Assembly (NCBI RefSeq): GCF_014397005.1 | Contig: NZ_JACGWS010000010.1 | Location: 124,001 to 188,000, forward strand | DNA from: Kordia aestuariivivens | Lineage (GTDB): Bacteria > Bacteroidota > Bacteroidia > Flavobacteriales > Flavobacteriaceae | DNA: 64,000 nucleotides | Reading direction: 5' to 3' | In this document: positions 26,129 through 35,611 of the stretch, piece by piece | How positions within the stretch are numbered: the stretch's first letter is position 1 | How the letters are laid out: the number at the start of each line of letters is the position of its first letter | The notes under the pieces: model-generated | Told to the model about the DNA's origin: nothing | The model's input: only the letters and a program-made list of their open reading frames with translations | Database searches by the model: none | Made by a program: the position numbers and the translations under genes

Positions 26129-28558
26129 TTATCTCAATTCAGCACCGAGTTGTTTTTCAAAACTCTGCTGTAATTTATTCATAATTTTATCAATCTGTTT
26201 GTCAGTCAAAGTTTTGTGCTCATCTTGAAGTGTAAAACTCACGGCATAACTTTTTTTGCCTTTCGGCAGATTGTCTCCTTGGTACACATCAAACAAGTTC
26301 ACTTCTTTCAACAAACTGCGTTCGCTTTGCTTGGCAATAGTATCAATTTCAGCAAACGTAGTAGCCTCATCAATCAACAATGCAAAATCTCTACGAACTT
26401 TCGGGAATTTTGGAATTTCTTTAAACTTGATTTTTCTGTTTTTAGCAACTTCAATCACGTTATCCCAATTGAAATCGGCATACATTACTTCCTGTTTAAT
26501 ATCGAATGCTTTCAAAACATTTCGTTTCACAATTCCGAACTCTACCAGTTTTGTTTTTCCTAAACTTAATAGCAATCCTTCCGAAAACAAATCATTCTTA
26601 ATCGGCGATACTTTCAATGAATTCAGTCCTAAACGAGCCAAAACAGCCGTTACAATTCCTTTTGCGTAGAAAAAATCGCTAGATCTAGCTTTGCCTTCTC
26701 GCCAAGTTTCAGCAGTCGTATTTCCGGTGATTAACAATGACAAATGTTTATGTTCTTCACGTGTATCATCATAACCGTGATACGTTTTTCCAAATTCAAA
26801 AAACTTTAAATCACTTTGTCTTCTGTTGATATTATATGAAATAGCTTCCAATCCTGAAAATAATAACGATTGACGCATGACAGATAAATCGTTACTCAAC
26901 GGATTCAACATCGTAATATTATGTTCAGCTTTCAATTGCTCAGAAAGTTCTACATAAGTAGCGGTTGTCAATGAATTTGACATGATTTCATAAAAACCTT
27001 GTGAAACCAATTGCGTACCCACAACATCTTGCAATTTATAATCTTCGTAGCGTGATGTATTTGAAATCGACGTATGCCATTTCTCATCAAACTTGATATT
27101 GTTATAACCGTATACACGTAAAATTTCTTCAATAACATCAGCTTCACGTTGTACATCAACTCTGAATGCAGGAATTGTTAATCCTAATCCACCATCAGTA
27201 ACCGAATTAATTTTAATCTCTAAAGAAGATAAAATATTCTTAATGGTTTCTCTTGGCAATTCTTCTCCAATCAGTTTTGTAATGTTTTCGAAAGAAACAC
27301 GTACTTGAAAATCTTCAATTTTTGTTGGATAACTGTCGGTCACATCACTTGTAATTTCTCCACCAGCCAATTCTTGAATCAACAAGGCAGCTCTTTTTAG
27401 TGCATATTCCGTAGTATTTGGATCAATTCCACGCTCAAAACGGAAAGAAGCATCTGTATTCAACGCGTGACGTTTGGCAGTTTTACGTACCGAAACTGGA
27501 TTGAAATAAGCACTTTCTAAGAAAATATTCGTTGTTTGTTCGGTCACGCCAGATTTTAAACCTCCAAAAACACCTGCAATACACAAAGGTTTTTCAGCAT
27601 CGCAAATCATCAAATCATCTTCATGTAATTCGCGTTCGATTTCGTCTAACGTTGTAAACTTTGTACCTGTTTTTAAGGTTTTAACAATGATTTTATTTCC
27701 AGAAATATAATTCGCGTCAAATGCGTGTAACGGTTGTCCTAATTCGTGCAACACATAATTTGTTACATCGACTACATTATTTTTTGGAGTCAAACCAATC
27801 GCTTTCAAACGATGTTGTAGCCATTCAGGTGAAGGTTTTACTTGTATTCCAGAAATGGTAACACCACAATAACGCGGCGCTAAAGTTTTATCTTCAACTT
27901 CTACATCAACTTTTAGCGTACGATTATCGACTCTAAAACTACTTGTAGAAGGTGTAATTAATTCTATTTTAATATCTTGTTGTGACAATCCAGCTTTTAA
28001 ATCTCTGGCAACTCCGTAATGACTCATGGCGTCTGCTCTGTTTGGCGTTAAACCAATTTCGAACACTGCATCATTTTCAATATCAAAAACTTCGCTTGCA
28101 ACTGTTCCAGGAACAAGTGCTTCGTCTAAAACTAGAATTCCGTCATGACTTTCGCCTAAACCAAGTTCATCTTCGGCACAAATCATTCCGAGTGATTCTT
28201 CTCCACGGATTTTCCCTTTCTTGATTTTAAATCCTTTTCCTTCTGCATCGTATAGCGTAGTTCCAACAGTTGCCACAGGCACTTTTTGTCCGGCAGCCAC
28301 ATTTGTTGCACCACATACAATTTGTACAGGTTCACCCGAACCTAAATCTACAGTAGTAACTTTTAAGCGATCTGCATTTGGATGTTGTACACATGTTAAT
28401 ACATGTCCTACAACAATGCCTTCCAAGCCACCTTGAACAGATTCGTATTTTTCTATACCTTCAACCTCTAAACCTAAATCGGTTAGTAGTTCTCCAGTTT
28501 TTTTAGCATCCCAGTCGAGTTGAATAAATTGCTTTACCCAATTATATGATATTTTCAT
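26129..28558 (-). CDS. pheT: Phenylalanine-tRNA ligase beta subunit
   Basis: 809 residues. Charges tRNA-Phe as an alpha2-beta2 enzyme. N-terminal tRNA-binding OB domain (about 40-155, EGIVVGHVLTCVQHPNADRL), B3/B4 editing domain (about 210-390), B5 domain (about 405-480, RVSFENITKLIG), catalytic-like core (VIEEILRVYGYNNI, MLNPLSNDLSVMRQSLL) and ferredoxin-like anticodon-binding domain at the C-terminus (FPKVRRDFALLIDE, KSYAVSFTLQDEHKTLTD). pheS is not in the window, as is common when the subunits are unlinked in Bacteroidota. Confidence 0.97.
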   Translation of the reverse strand: MKISYNWVKQFIQLDWDAKKTGELLTDLGLEVEGIEKYESVQGGLEGIVVGHVLTCVQHPNADRLKVTTVDLGSGEPVQIVCGATNVAAGQKVPVATVGTTLYDAEGKGFKIKKGKIRGEESLGMICAEDELGLGESHDGILVLDEALVPGTVASEVFDIENDAVFEIGLTPNRADAMSHYGVARDLKAGLSQQDIKIELITPSTSSFRVDNRTLKVDVEVEDKTLAPRYCGVTISGIQVKPSPEWLQHRLKAIGLTPKNNVVDVTNYVLHELGQPLHAFDANYISGNKIIVKTLKTGTKFTTLDEIERELHEDDLMICDAEKPLCIAGVFGGLKSGVTEQTTNIFLESAYFNPVSVRKTAKRHALNTDASFRFERGIDPNTTEYALKRAALLIQELAGGEITSDVTDSYPTKIEDFQVRVSFENITKLIGEELPRETIKNILSSLEIKINSVTDGGLGLTIPAFRVDVQREADVIEEILRVYGYNNIKFDEKWHTSISNTSRYEDYKLQDVVGTQLVSQGFYEIMSNSLTTATYVELSEQLKAEHNITMLNPLSNDLSVMRQSLLFSGLEAISYNINRRQSDLKFFEFGKTYHGYDDTREEHKHLSLLITGNTTAETWREGKARSSDFFYAKGIVTAVLARLGLNSLKVSPIKNDLFSEGLLLSLGKTKLVEFGIVKRNVLKAFDIKQEVMYADFNWDNVIEVAKNRKIKFKEIPKFPKVRRDFALLIDEATTFAEIDTIAKQSERSLLKEVNLFDVYQGDNLPKGKKSYAVSFTLQDEHKTLTDKQIDKIMNKLQQSFEKQLGAELR

Positions 28559-28735
28559 TCTTATTAGTATTCAATAATCGACAAAGATAAGATAATGCGG
28601 TAAGTTGACAAACAACAAAGCATCAAAGATGTATTAAATATTCTTGTGTTAAGAATCAAGAATCTAGACCGCTTCGCTGATAGATTTTAGACAAAAACTT
28701 GGTAGAGGAATATTTGAAACGATATTGTGAATAAT

Positions 28736-29107
28736 TTAAGATTTCTCTTTTCTTAAAATTTTCTCCATTTTTCTTCCTCTTGCGAGTTCTTCAATCAATT
28801 TATCCAAATAGCGTGCTTTTCGTGTGAGTTCATTATGAATTTCTTCAATTCTGTAGCCACAAATGACACCTTTGATCAAATGTGCGTTTGGATGTAAAGT
28901 TGCTTCATTAAAAAAGGTTTCAAAAGTAACTTTACGATCGATTAGTTCTTGTATTTTTTCATCGTCAAATCCGGTGAGCCAATTAATTACTTCATGTAAT
29001 TCCGCTATGGTTCTTCCTTTCTTTTCAACTTTGGTTACGTAATGCGGATACACTGAAAAAAACTTCATTTCTGCAACGCGTTTATTATGTGCTTCGGTAA
29101 CTTTCAT
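28736..29107 (-). CDS. DUF2200 family protein, copy 1
   Basis: 123 residues, cytoplasmic, helical. The family signature is present throughout: YPHYVTKVEKKGRT, INWLTGFD, VTFETFFNEA, NAHLIKGVICGYRIEEI and ELARGRKMEKILRKEK. The family's function is not known; it is often found near mobile or cassette DNA. A second copy is at 37753-38130. Single gene with about 175 bp to pheT. Confidence 0.9.
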   Translation of the reverse strand: MKVTEAHNKRVAEMKFFSVYPHYVTKVEKKGRTIAELHEVINWLTGFDDEKIQELIDRKVTFETFFNEATLHPNAHLIKGVICGYRIEEIHNELTRKARYLDKLIEELARGRKMEKILRKEKS

Positions 29108-29233
29108 TTGGAATGATTTGCTTATTAAAACTAACCAAATTCTATCTCAAAACAAAATCATCACACATTTTATTGTAATTTGTGAACGATTGTGCGAACT
29201 AACGTTTAATAAGGACATCACAAAATAAATTAC

Positions 29234-30478
29234 ATGCAAAAAATATATATACTATTCTTGGGAATACTGCTCATTTCCTGCGGAGGGAAAGAAAAAAATA
29301 CTGAATCAAGTTCAACACAAGGAAAAGAAAGTTATAGTTTAAAAGATGGTTCTTGGCGTGTTGCACTAACTCTGCAAGACAACAAAGAATTGCCATTTAT
29401 CTTTTCCACAACGGCGAACGGTATTGAAATTCACAATGCGGAAGAACGTATTTCCGTAGATGATATTACCATTAAAGACGATTCCATCACGATTAAGATG
29501 GACGTGTATGAAGGTGTTTTGAAAGGAAAATTTACAGATGCAACTACATTTTCAGGACAATTCATTAAAGTTTCTTTAGATAGATATGTTCCGTTTACCG
29601 CGACTTTTGGCGAAACAAAACGGTTTTCAAACATAAAAGGCGATGCAAAAGCGACAATTACAGGAAATTGGGAAACTGTCTTTAGTCCAGATGCAGAAGC
29701 TGATCGATACATTGCGAAAGGAATCTTCAAGCAAAACGGAAATACAGTTACAGGAACATTCCGAACAACTACGGGCGATTACCGTTTTTTAGAAGGAACA
29801 TTGAACGGCGATCAATTACAATTATCTGCGTTTGATGGCGCACACGCGTTTCTATTTACGGCAACAGTTACGGATAGTACCATGACAGGAGAATTTCAAT
29901 CGGGAAATCACTGGAAAGAACCATTCACGGCAAAACGTAATGAAACCTTCGAATTGCCAGATGCAAAAAGTTTAACGTATATCAAAGAAGGCTATGATGC
30001 TTTTAATTTTTCCTTTCCAGATGCAAACAATATGATGATTTCGCTTACGGATAAAGAATTAGAAGGAAAAGTACGAATCGTTCAAATTATGGGAACTTGG
30101 TGTCCAAACTGTTTGGACGAATCCAAATACTATTCAAGCTATGCAAAAAGCAATCCGGATGTAAAATTTATTGGCCTTGCATTTGAATACACAAAAACAA
30201 AAGAAAAAGCATTCGCAAACATCGAACGCTTACAAAAACGACTCAATATTCCGTATCCAATCGTATTGGCACAATTTGGAACTTCTGACAAGAAAAAAGC
30301 ACAAGAAAAATTGCCTATGTTGAATCATGTATTATCCTATCCGACGACAATTTTTATAGATAAAAAAGGAAAAGTCCGACGCATTCATACAGGATTTAAT
30401 GGACCTGCAACGGGCGACAAATATATTGCGTTCAAAAAAGATTTTGAAAACTTCGTTTTGGAGCTTCAAAATGAATAA
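29234..30478 (+). CDS. TlpA-like thiol-disulfide lipoprotein
   Basis: 414 residues. Lipoprotein signal with lipobox LLISC (Cys near 16). The first 240 residues are repeated beta-rich segments (GVLKGKFTDATTFSGQFIKV, KGIFKQNGNTVTGTFRTT, TDSTMTGEFQSGNHW) as in DUF4369-like domains. The C-terminal thioredoxin domain carries the redox pair C290-x-x-C293 in GTWCPNC and the cis-Pro region (LSYPTTIFIDKKGKVR). Likely reduces or resolves disulfides at the envelope. Confidence 0.9.
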   Translation: MQKIYILFLGILLISCGGKEKNTESSSTQGKESYSLKDGSWRVALTLQDNKELPFIFSTTANGIEIHNAEERISVDDITIKDDSITIKMDVYEGVLKGKFTDATTFSGQFIKVSLDRYVPFTATFGETKRFSNIKGDAKATITGNWETVFSPDAEADRYIAKGIFKQNGNTVTGTFRTTTGDYRFLEGTLNGDQLQLSAFDGAHAFLFTATVTDSTMTGEFQSGNHWKEPFTAKRNETFELPDAKSLTYIKEGYDAFNFSFPDANNMMISLTDKELEGKVRIVQIMGTWCPNCLDESKYYSSYAKSNPDVKFIGLAFEYTKTKEKAFANIERLQKRLNIPYPIVLAQFGTSDKKKAQEKLPMLNHVLSYPTTIFIDKKGKVRRIHTGFNGPATGDKYIAFKKDFENFVLELQNE

Positions 30479-30676
30479 AAAGTAAGGTTTACATGTTTGA
30501 TTTGTAAGGGATAAACGTATAAATGATTTTAAAATAAAAAACAAACAATTTATTAATATAAAATATGAGTATTCTTTTTTTTCTACCTATTTTTAAGGTG
30601 TAGAAAAATGAAACTATGCAAAGAAATACTTTTAAAGTAGACAATGATATTCAGCGTAAAAGCTGCTAAATAATAT
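30479..30676 (+). other. Intergenic stretch with a possible 17-codon ORF
   Basis: Holds an ATG at 30616 followed by 16 sense codons (MQRNTFKVDNDIQRKSC) and TAA, ending just before a strong hairpin. No promoter is clear. Could be an unannotated small RNA or a remnant. Confidence 0.3.
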
Positions 30677-30715
30677 AAAGCGTCTTGATTCCGAAAGGAA
30701 TGAAGGCGCTTTTTT
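30677..30715 (+). terminator. Strong terminator with GAAA tetraloop
   Basis: 16-position stem AAAGCGTCTTGATTCC / GGAATGAAGGCGCTTT with one mismatch and one G-T pair, GNRA loop and six T. It is about 200 bp after the preceding gene. Confidence 0.85.
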
Positions 30716-30805
30716 AGTACAGCTCTAAAAAGTTGACTTCGTTTTACTGTATAAAGTGCTTTGTGTGTAGTTTTAAACTAATTAACCTTAACCTAAATAA
30801 TTCAC

Positions 30806-33800
30806 ATGAAAAAACTTTTACTCTGGCTATTTTTAGCCGTAAGTATTACTGCGTATGCGCAAATTCCTTCGTATTACAATGATGTAAACTTATCACAATC
30901 GGGAACAGATTTAAAAGATGAATTGGCAACCAAAATCATTTCAACGCACACCACTTTCTTATCATACACACCTGGTGTATGGAATGCTTTAGAACAATCA
31001 GATTTAGATCCTACTGACAACTCAAAAGTATTATTGATTTATGGATCGGATGACACTGATGGTGTTTTTAAAACTGATAGATCACGCGATAAATTCCAAC
31101 ATGGAGGAAGTGTAGGCGACTGGAATAGAGAACACGTATACCCAAAATCATTAGCAAATCCAGATCTTGGAACTTCTGGTCCTGGATCCGATGCACATAG
31201 TTTACGACCATGTGATTCTCAAATGAATTCAAGTCGAAATAATAGAAAATTTGGCGCAGGAAGTGGAAATTCAGTTATAAATCCTCAAGGAGATTTTTAC
31301 CCAGGTGATGAATGGAAAGGAGATGTAGCACGTATGATGATGTATATGTACTTACGTTATGGAAGTCGTTGTTTGCCAAGTAACGTTGGTGTTGGAAATC
31401 CAATGGCTTCAGATGTAAATATGATTGATTTATTTTTGCAATGGAATGTTGAAGATCCTGTGAATGCTTTTGAAGAACAGCGAAATGTTGTATTAGTAGG
31501 AATTCAAGGAAACAGAAATCCATTTGTAGACAATCCAGCATTCGCAACTCAAATTTGGGGCGGGCCACAGGCTGAAGATAAATTTAATTTAGGTAATGAT
31601 ATGGAAGCTCCAACAATTCCACAAAGTCTGGTAGCATCAAACACAACAACTTCTGCCACGACTTTAAATTGGGCAGCTTCTTCAGATAATACTGCTGTAA
31701 CATCTTATGAAGTATTTCAAAATGGCGTATTAATTGGGAACACTCCAAATACAACATACAATGCATCAGGACTTACAGGAAACACAAGTTATACATTTAC
31801 AGTAGCTGCTAAAGATGCAGCAGGAAATACGTCGAGTGCTAGTTTGGGAGTAACCATCACAACAACAATTGGCGGAGCAACAACTGAATTATTCTTCTCT
31901 GAATATGTAGAAGGATCGTCTTATAACAAAGCTTTGGAGGTTGCTAATTTTACAGGAAACTCTATCAGCTTAGCTAATTATACAATTAAAAAGCAAACCA
32001 ATGGAGCCGGAAGTTGGTCTACAGGGTATGCTTTGACTGGAACTTTAGGAAATGGAAGCGTATATGTATTAGCACATAGTTCGGCAGATACAGGAGTTAC
32101 TTCGCAAGCAACGGCGACAACTACAAATTCAGCTATTTCGTTTAATGGAAATGACGCCGTAGGATTATTTAAAAATGATGTATTGGTTGATGTGATTGGA
32201 ACTTTTGGTTCTAGTGCAAATTTTGCCCAAGATGTAACCTTACGTAGAAAAGCGGATATTACCAATCCAAATACAACGTATACAACTTCAGAGTGGGATA
32301 TATATGCAACGAATACATTCTCTGATTTAGGAACTCATACACTAAATGGCGGAACTACACCAGATACGGAAGCATCATCAATTCCAACAAATATTGTAGC
32401 TTCAAATACTACAGAAACTGGAACAACATTAAACTGGAATGCAGCTTCAGACAATATTGGCGTAACTGCTTATGAAGTATATAGAAACGGAACATTACAA
32501 GGAAGTACAGCAAATACAACATACAATGTTACGGGACTTTCAGTAGCTACAACTTATACATTTACAGTAAGAGCAAAAGATGCTGCTGGAAATACATCTG
32601 CTTCAAGTACTGGAACAAATGTAACTACAGTTGATTTAACGGCACCATCAATTCCAGCGAATGTAGTAGCATCAAATGAAACACAAACGACTATTGATTT
32701 AAACTGGACAGCCGCTACAGATAATGTCGCAGTTGCAAGTTATGAAGTATATAATTCAACAACATTGATTACAACAATTGCTTCAACTTCATATCAAGTT
32801 ACAGGACTTTCTCCTGAAACTTTATATACATTTTCAGTGAAAGCTAAAGATGCCGCAGGAAATGTGTCAGCAAATAGTACAGCAGTAAACGCAACTACAT
32901 TGGCGCCTGTTGTTGGAAATCCTGATGTATTATTCTTCTCTGAATACGTTGAAGGAACCTCATTTAATAAATCATTAGAAATAGCAAATACTTCAGGAAA
33001 CACAGTTGATTTAGCTGCATATACAATTAAAAAGCAAACAAATGGAGCAGGAAGTTGGTCTTCAGGATATGCTTTAACAGGAAACTTAACGGATGGAAGT
33101 GTATATGTAATTGGTCATAGTTCTGCCGATAATGGAATTACTTCCAAAGCAGATGTATTAACTACAAATTCAATCATCTCTTTTAACGGAAATGATGCTG
33201 TGGGATTATTTAAAAATGATGTGTTAATTGACATTATAGGTACATTTAATTCTACCACTACTTTTGGAAGTGATGTAACCTTACGTAGAAATGTTACCAA
33301 TCCAAATACTACCTATACAATTACCGAATGGGATACATACGATGTAAACAACTTCTCGGATTTAGGAACATTAAATGGAGCCGTTGTAGCAGGAACTACA
33401 GTTTTACATGAAGGTTTCTTCGAATCTGGCTTAGACGGTTGGGTTGATGGCGGCGGCGATTGCTACCGATATTCAGGAAGCAGATCGTACGAAGGAAATT
33501 ATTCCATGCGTATTCGTGACAACTCTGGAACAGCATCTTCTATGACATTAAATAATGTAGATGTTTCTCCGTATGATACAGTAGAAGTAGAGTTCCATTT
33601 CTATTCATACAGTATGGAAAGCGGAGAAGATTTCTGGTTGCGTTACAATGATGGTTCTGGATGGAATACTGTAAAAGCATATGCGAGAGGTACCGATTTT
33701 GAGAATAATGGTTTCTATACATCTATTGTAACCTTAGACAAAACTTCATATAACTTTGTAAGTGACGCAAGCTTTAGATTCCAAGCAGATGCTTCTGCAA

Positions 33801-34165
33801 ATGGCGATCATATTTACATAGATCAAGTAAGTATCAAAGGAATTACAAGTGGTGGATCAGCTAGACAAGCAATTGTTTCTACGAAAGATACTGCTAAAAC
33901 AGAATTCTTATATGGATTGAATGAAAACGAAATTTTAGCAGAAGACTTTACGATTTACCCAAATCCTGTTAAAAATCAATTAGAAGTGAGAATCTACGCG
34001 GATGTAACTGCTGAATATCAAATTCATTCGTTACTAGGTCAAGTTGTAAAAGTTGGAACCTTAGCAAACAAAACAATTGATGTTGGAAACCTAAAAGCAG
34101 GAATCTACATTTTACAAATCAACGACGGTGATGAAATCTTGACGAAGAAATTCATCAAACAATAA
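30806..34165 (+). CDS. Secreted T9SS endonuclease I with FN3 and lamin-tail repeats
   Basis: 1119 residues. Signal peptide MKKLLLWLFLAVSITAYAQ. Residues about 20-260 are an endonuclease I domain (NucM/EndA type) with catalytic VGDWNREHVYPKSL and GSDAHSLRPCDSQMNSSRN. Then FN3, lamin-tail domain, FN3, FN3, second lamin-tail domain (each LTD begins FFSEYVEGxS), a jelly-roll-like region (WVDGGGDCYRYSGSRSYEGN) and a type IX C-terminal sorting domain (FTIYPNPVKNQLEV, LKAGIYILQI). The two lamin-tail units are near copies and so are the FN3 units, showing internal duplication. It would degrade extracellular DNA at the cell surface. Confidence 0.93.
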   Translation: MKKLLLWLFLAVSITAYAQIPSYYNDVNLSQSGTDLKDELATKIISTHTTFLSYTPGVWNALEQSDLDPTDNSKVLLIYGSDDTDGVFKTDRSRDKFQHGGSVGDWNREHVYPKSLANPDLGTSGPGSDAHSLRPCDSQMNSSRNNRKFGAGSGNSVINPQGDFYPGDEWKGDVARMMMYMYLRYGSRCLPSNVGVGNPMASDVNMIDLFLQWNVEDPVNAFEEQRNVVLVGIQGNRNPFVDNPAFATQIWGGPQAEDKFNLGNDMEAPTIPQSLVASNTTTSATTLNWAASSDNTAVTSYEVFQNGVLIGNTPNTTYNASGLTGNTSYTFTVAAKDAAGNTSSASLGVTITTTIGGATTELFFSEYVEGSSYNKALEVANFTGNSISLANYTIKKQTNGAGSWSTGYALTGTLGNGSVYVLAHSSADTGVTSQATATTTNSAISFNGNDAVGLFKNDVLVDVIGTFGSSANFAQDVTLRRKADITNPNTTYTTSEWDIYATNTFSDLGTHTLNGGTTPDTEASSIPTNIVASNTTETGTTLNWNAASDNIGVTAYEVYRNGTLQGSTANTTYNVTGLSVATTYTFTVRAKDAAGNTSASSTGTNVTTVDLTAPSIPANVVASNETQTTIDLNWTAATDNVAVASYEVYNSTTLITTIASTSYQVTGLSPETLYTFSVKAKDAAGNVSANSTAVNATTLAPVVGNPDVLFFSEYVEGTSFNKSLEIANTSGNTVDLAAYTIKKQTNGAGSWSSGYALTGNLTDGSVYVIGHSSADNGITSKADVLTTNSIISFNGNDAVGLFKNDVLIDIIGTFNSTTTFGSDVTLRRNVTNPNTTYTITEWDTYDVNNFSDLGTLNGAVVAGTTVLHEGFFESGLDGWVDGGGDCYRYSGSRSYEGNYSMRIRDNSGTASSMTLNNVDVSPYDTVEVEFHFYSYSMESGEDFWLRYNDGSGWNTVKAYARGTDFENNGFYTSIVTLDKTSYNFVSDASFRFQADASANGDHIYIDQVSIKGITSGGSARQAIVSTKDTAKTEFLYGLNENEILAEDFTIYPNPVKNQLEVRIYADVTAEYQIHSLLGQVVKVGTLANKTIDVGNLKAGIYILQINDGDEILTKKFIKQ

Positions 34166-34190
34166 TTCATCAACATACATTCACAATACG

Positions 34191-34218
34191 AAAGCCTTGC
34201 AATTTGCAGGGCTTTTTT
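34191..34218 (+). terminator. Terminator of the endonuclease gene
   Basis: AAAGCCTTGC / GCAGGGCTTT with one G-T pair, five-base loop and seven T. Confidence 0.9.
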
Positions 34219-34318
34219 TGTGTTAGAATGATTTCTTAAATTTCAAAAATTGTTTTGTATCTTACAATGAAGTATTACAAATTGATAAAAATAATTACAC
34301 ATTTACTAATAAAATATC

Positions 34319-34593
34319 ATGTTACTTTTTGCTTTCATAATTTTGATAATGGGTATTCTTTCAGGTTATATCAATGAAAAAAATCCAAACAGAACAAAAC
34401 TTACGAATCTGAGTTTCGAGAAAGACTAGCTGAAGAATTGAAAAGGGATAAACCTTTACACGTTGAATATTACAAAGACAAAATTGCAGAATGCAATGAA
34501 AATTACTATAAATATAATGCAAGAGGTGGATTAATACTTTCTATTTCAATAATACTATTTATCATCATTTTAGTTCGAAGTTGTAGCTTTTAA
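34319..34593 (+). pseudogene. Two-TM small protein gene split by a frameshift in an A7 run
   Basis: Frame 1 from the ATG at 34319: MLLFAFIILIMGILSGYINE, then a poorly composed tail to TAG at 34427. From the A-run 34377-34383 the -1 frame continues as KKSKQNKTYESEFRERLAEE and ends in a second membrane helix (LILSISIILFIIILV) with TAA at 34593. One extra A would join them into about 90 residues. It may be a true pseudogene, a sequencing slip, or slippery-site frameshifting. Confidence 0.55.
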
Positions 34594-34642
34594 TTAAAAT
34601 AAAGTTATTCAATTATCAAGATTGTAGATTAAAATAATACAA

Positions 34643-35092
34643 ATGTTTAAAACAATAAAAAATCAATTAATACTGCTATTAATCAGTTGTTTTTCAATCA
34701 TGAACATGAACGCACAAGATTTGAAAAAGCATCAATGGGAAAACAGAATCATTATTATAAAAGCAACTGATATCGCTTCAAAAAAACAGCAACAACAACT
34801 CAAAGAATTCAGAGATGCATCCGAAGAAATGATAGACAGACGATTTGTAGTGTATGTGATCACAAGAGACGATTTTAGGTTGATCAATTATAAAAATTCT
34901 GCACTAAATACTTCTGGAAAAATATCTGAAAAGCTGAAAAATAGTTTAAATCCAAAAGAAGATTTTGAAGTATTTCTAATTGGATTAGATAGCGGCATCA
35001 AACTTCAACAAACAGAAGTGTTGACAAAAATTGATCTTTTCAAAATTGTAGACTCAATGCCAATGCGAAGAAATGAATTGCGAAAGAATTGA
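34643..35092 (+). CDS. DUF4174 domain protein, exported
   Basis: 149 residues with a signal peptide (IKNQLILLLISCFSIMNMNA). Mature part: LKKHQWENRIIIIKATDIAS, QQQQLKEFRDASEEMIDRRFVV, DFEVFLIGLDSGIKLQQ, matching DUF4174, a thioredoxin-like family without redox cysteines. The second half IDLFKIVDSMPMRRNELR is the family's typical ending. Stand-alone gene. Confidence 0.85.
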   Translation: MFKTIKNQLILLLISCFSIMNMNAQDLKKHQWENRIIIIKATDIASKKQQQQLKEFRDASEEMIDRRFVVYVITRDDFRLINYKNSALNTSGKISEKLKNSLNPKEDFEVFLIGLDSGIKLQQTEVLTKIDLFKIVDSMPMRRNELRKN

Positions 35093-35611
35093 GTCAAAAA
35101 CTGAAAAACGTACTAACCTTAGTTCGACGTAACTATTTTACACAACACGTTCTTTTCCGCAGTGTAGCAGGCATTTTTCGTTAAAAATTTTTGAAGCCTT
35201 GGAGAAATCGAAGATTCATGAACTCCTATTTAATAAAATAGAAAAGTGTGAACTAAAATTTAGAAAAATGTATGCGGTTTTAGCTTTTTCAGCTAAAAAC
35301 ACCTCTGGAAAAGTGCACTTTCTTTTGTTGACGCCTGTGCTGAACTTGATTCAGTATTCTTTGTGCAAGCAAAGAAAACGAAAATGAAAAACTGAAAATT
35401 AAATACTTAACTCTATAATTTTCAAGAAGTAATGAAATTTTTATTCTATAGAAATTATATTGAATTCTCGTTAATAATATTCTCCTATTTCATTTCACCT
35501 TACAAATGTTAATTAACATAGTTAACTTCAACATTAACAAAGCTATAACAAGTTCAAGCTCTTTAAAACTTACCTTGTTGGAATAAACCTTACTAACTAA
35601 TACCTAATTTT
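35093..35611. other. Long intergenic stretch with hairpins and no supported gene
   Basis: Contains a perfect TTTTAGCT-TTTTC-AGCTAAAA hairpin (35278-35298) and a CTGAA-CTTGA-TTCAG hairpin near 35340, within a degraded repeat-like block. A 62-codon frame here has no credible composition. Confidence 0.5.

Noticed and set aside
25964-26173. 69-codon ORF before pheT's end
   Set aside because: It spans the pheT terminator hairpin and part of pheT; amino-acid content is low-complexity.
35199-35387. 62-codon ORF in the 35.1-35.6 kb gap
   Set aside because: It runs through two hairpins and degraded repeats and has no credible start or homologous feel.
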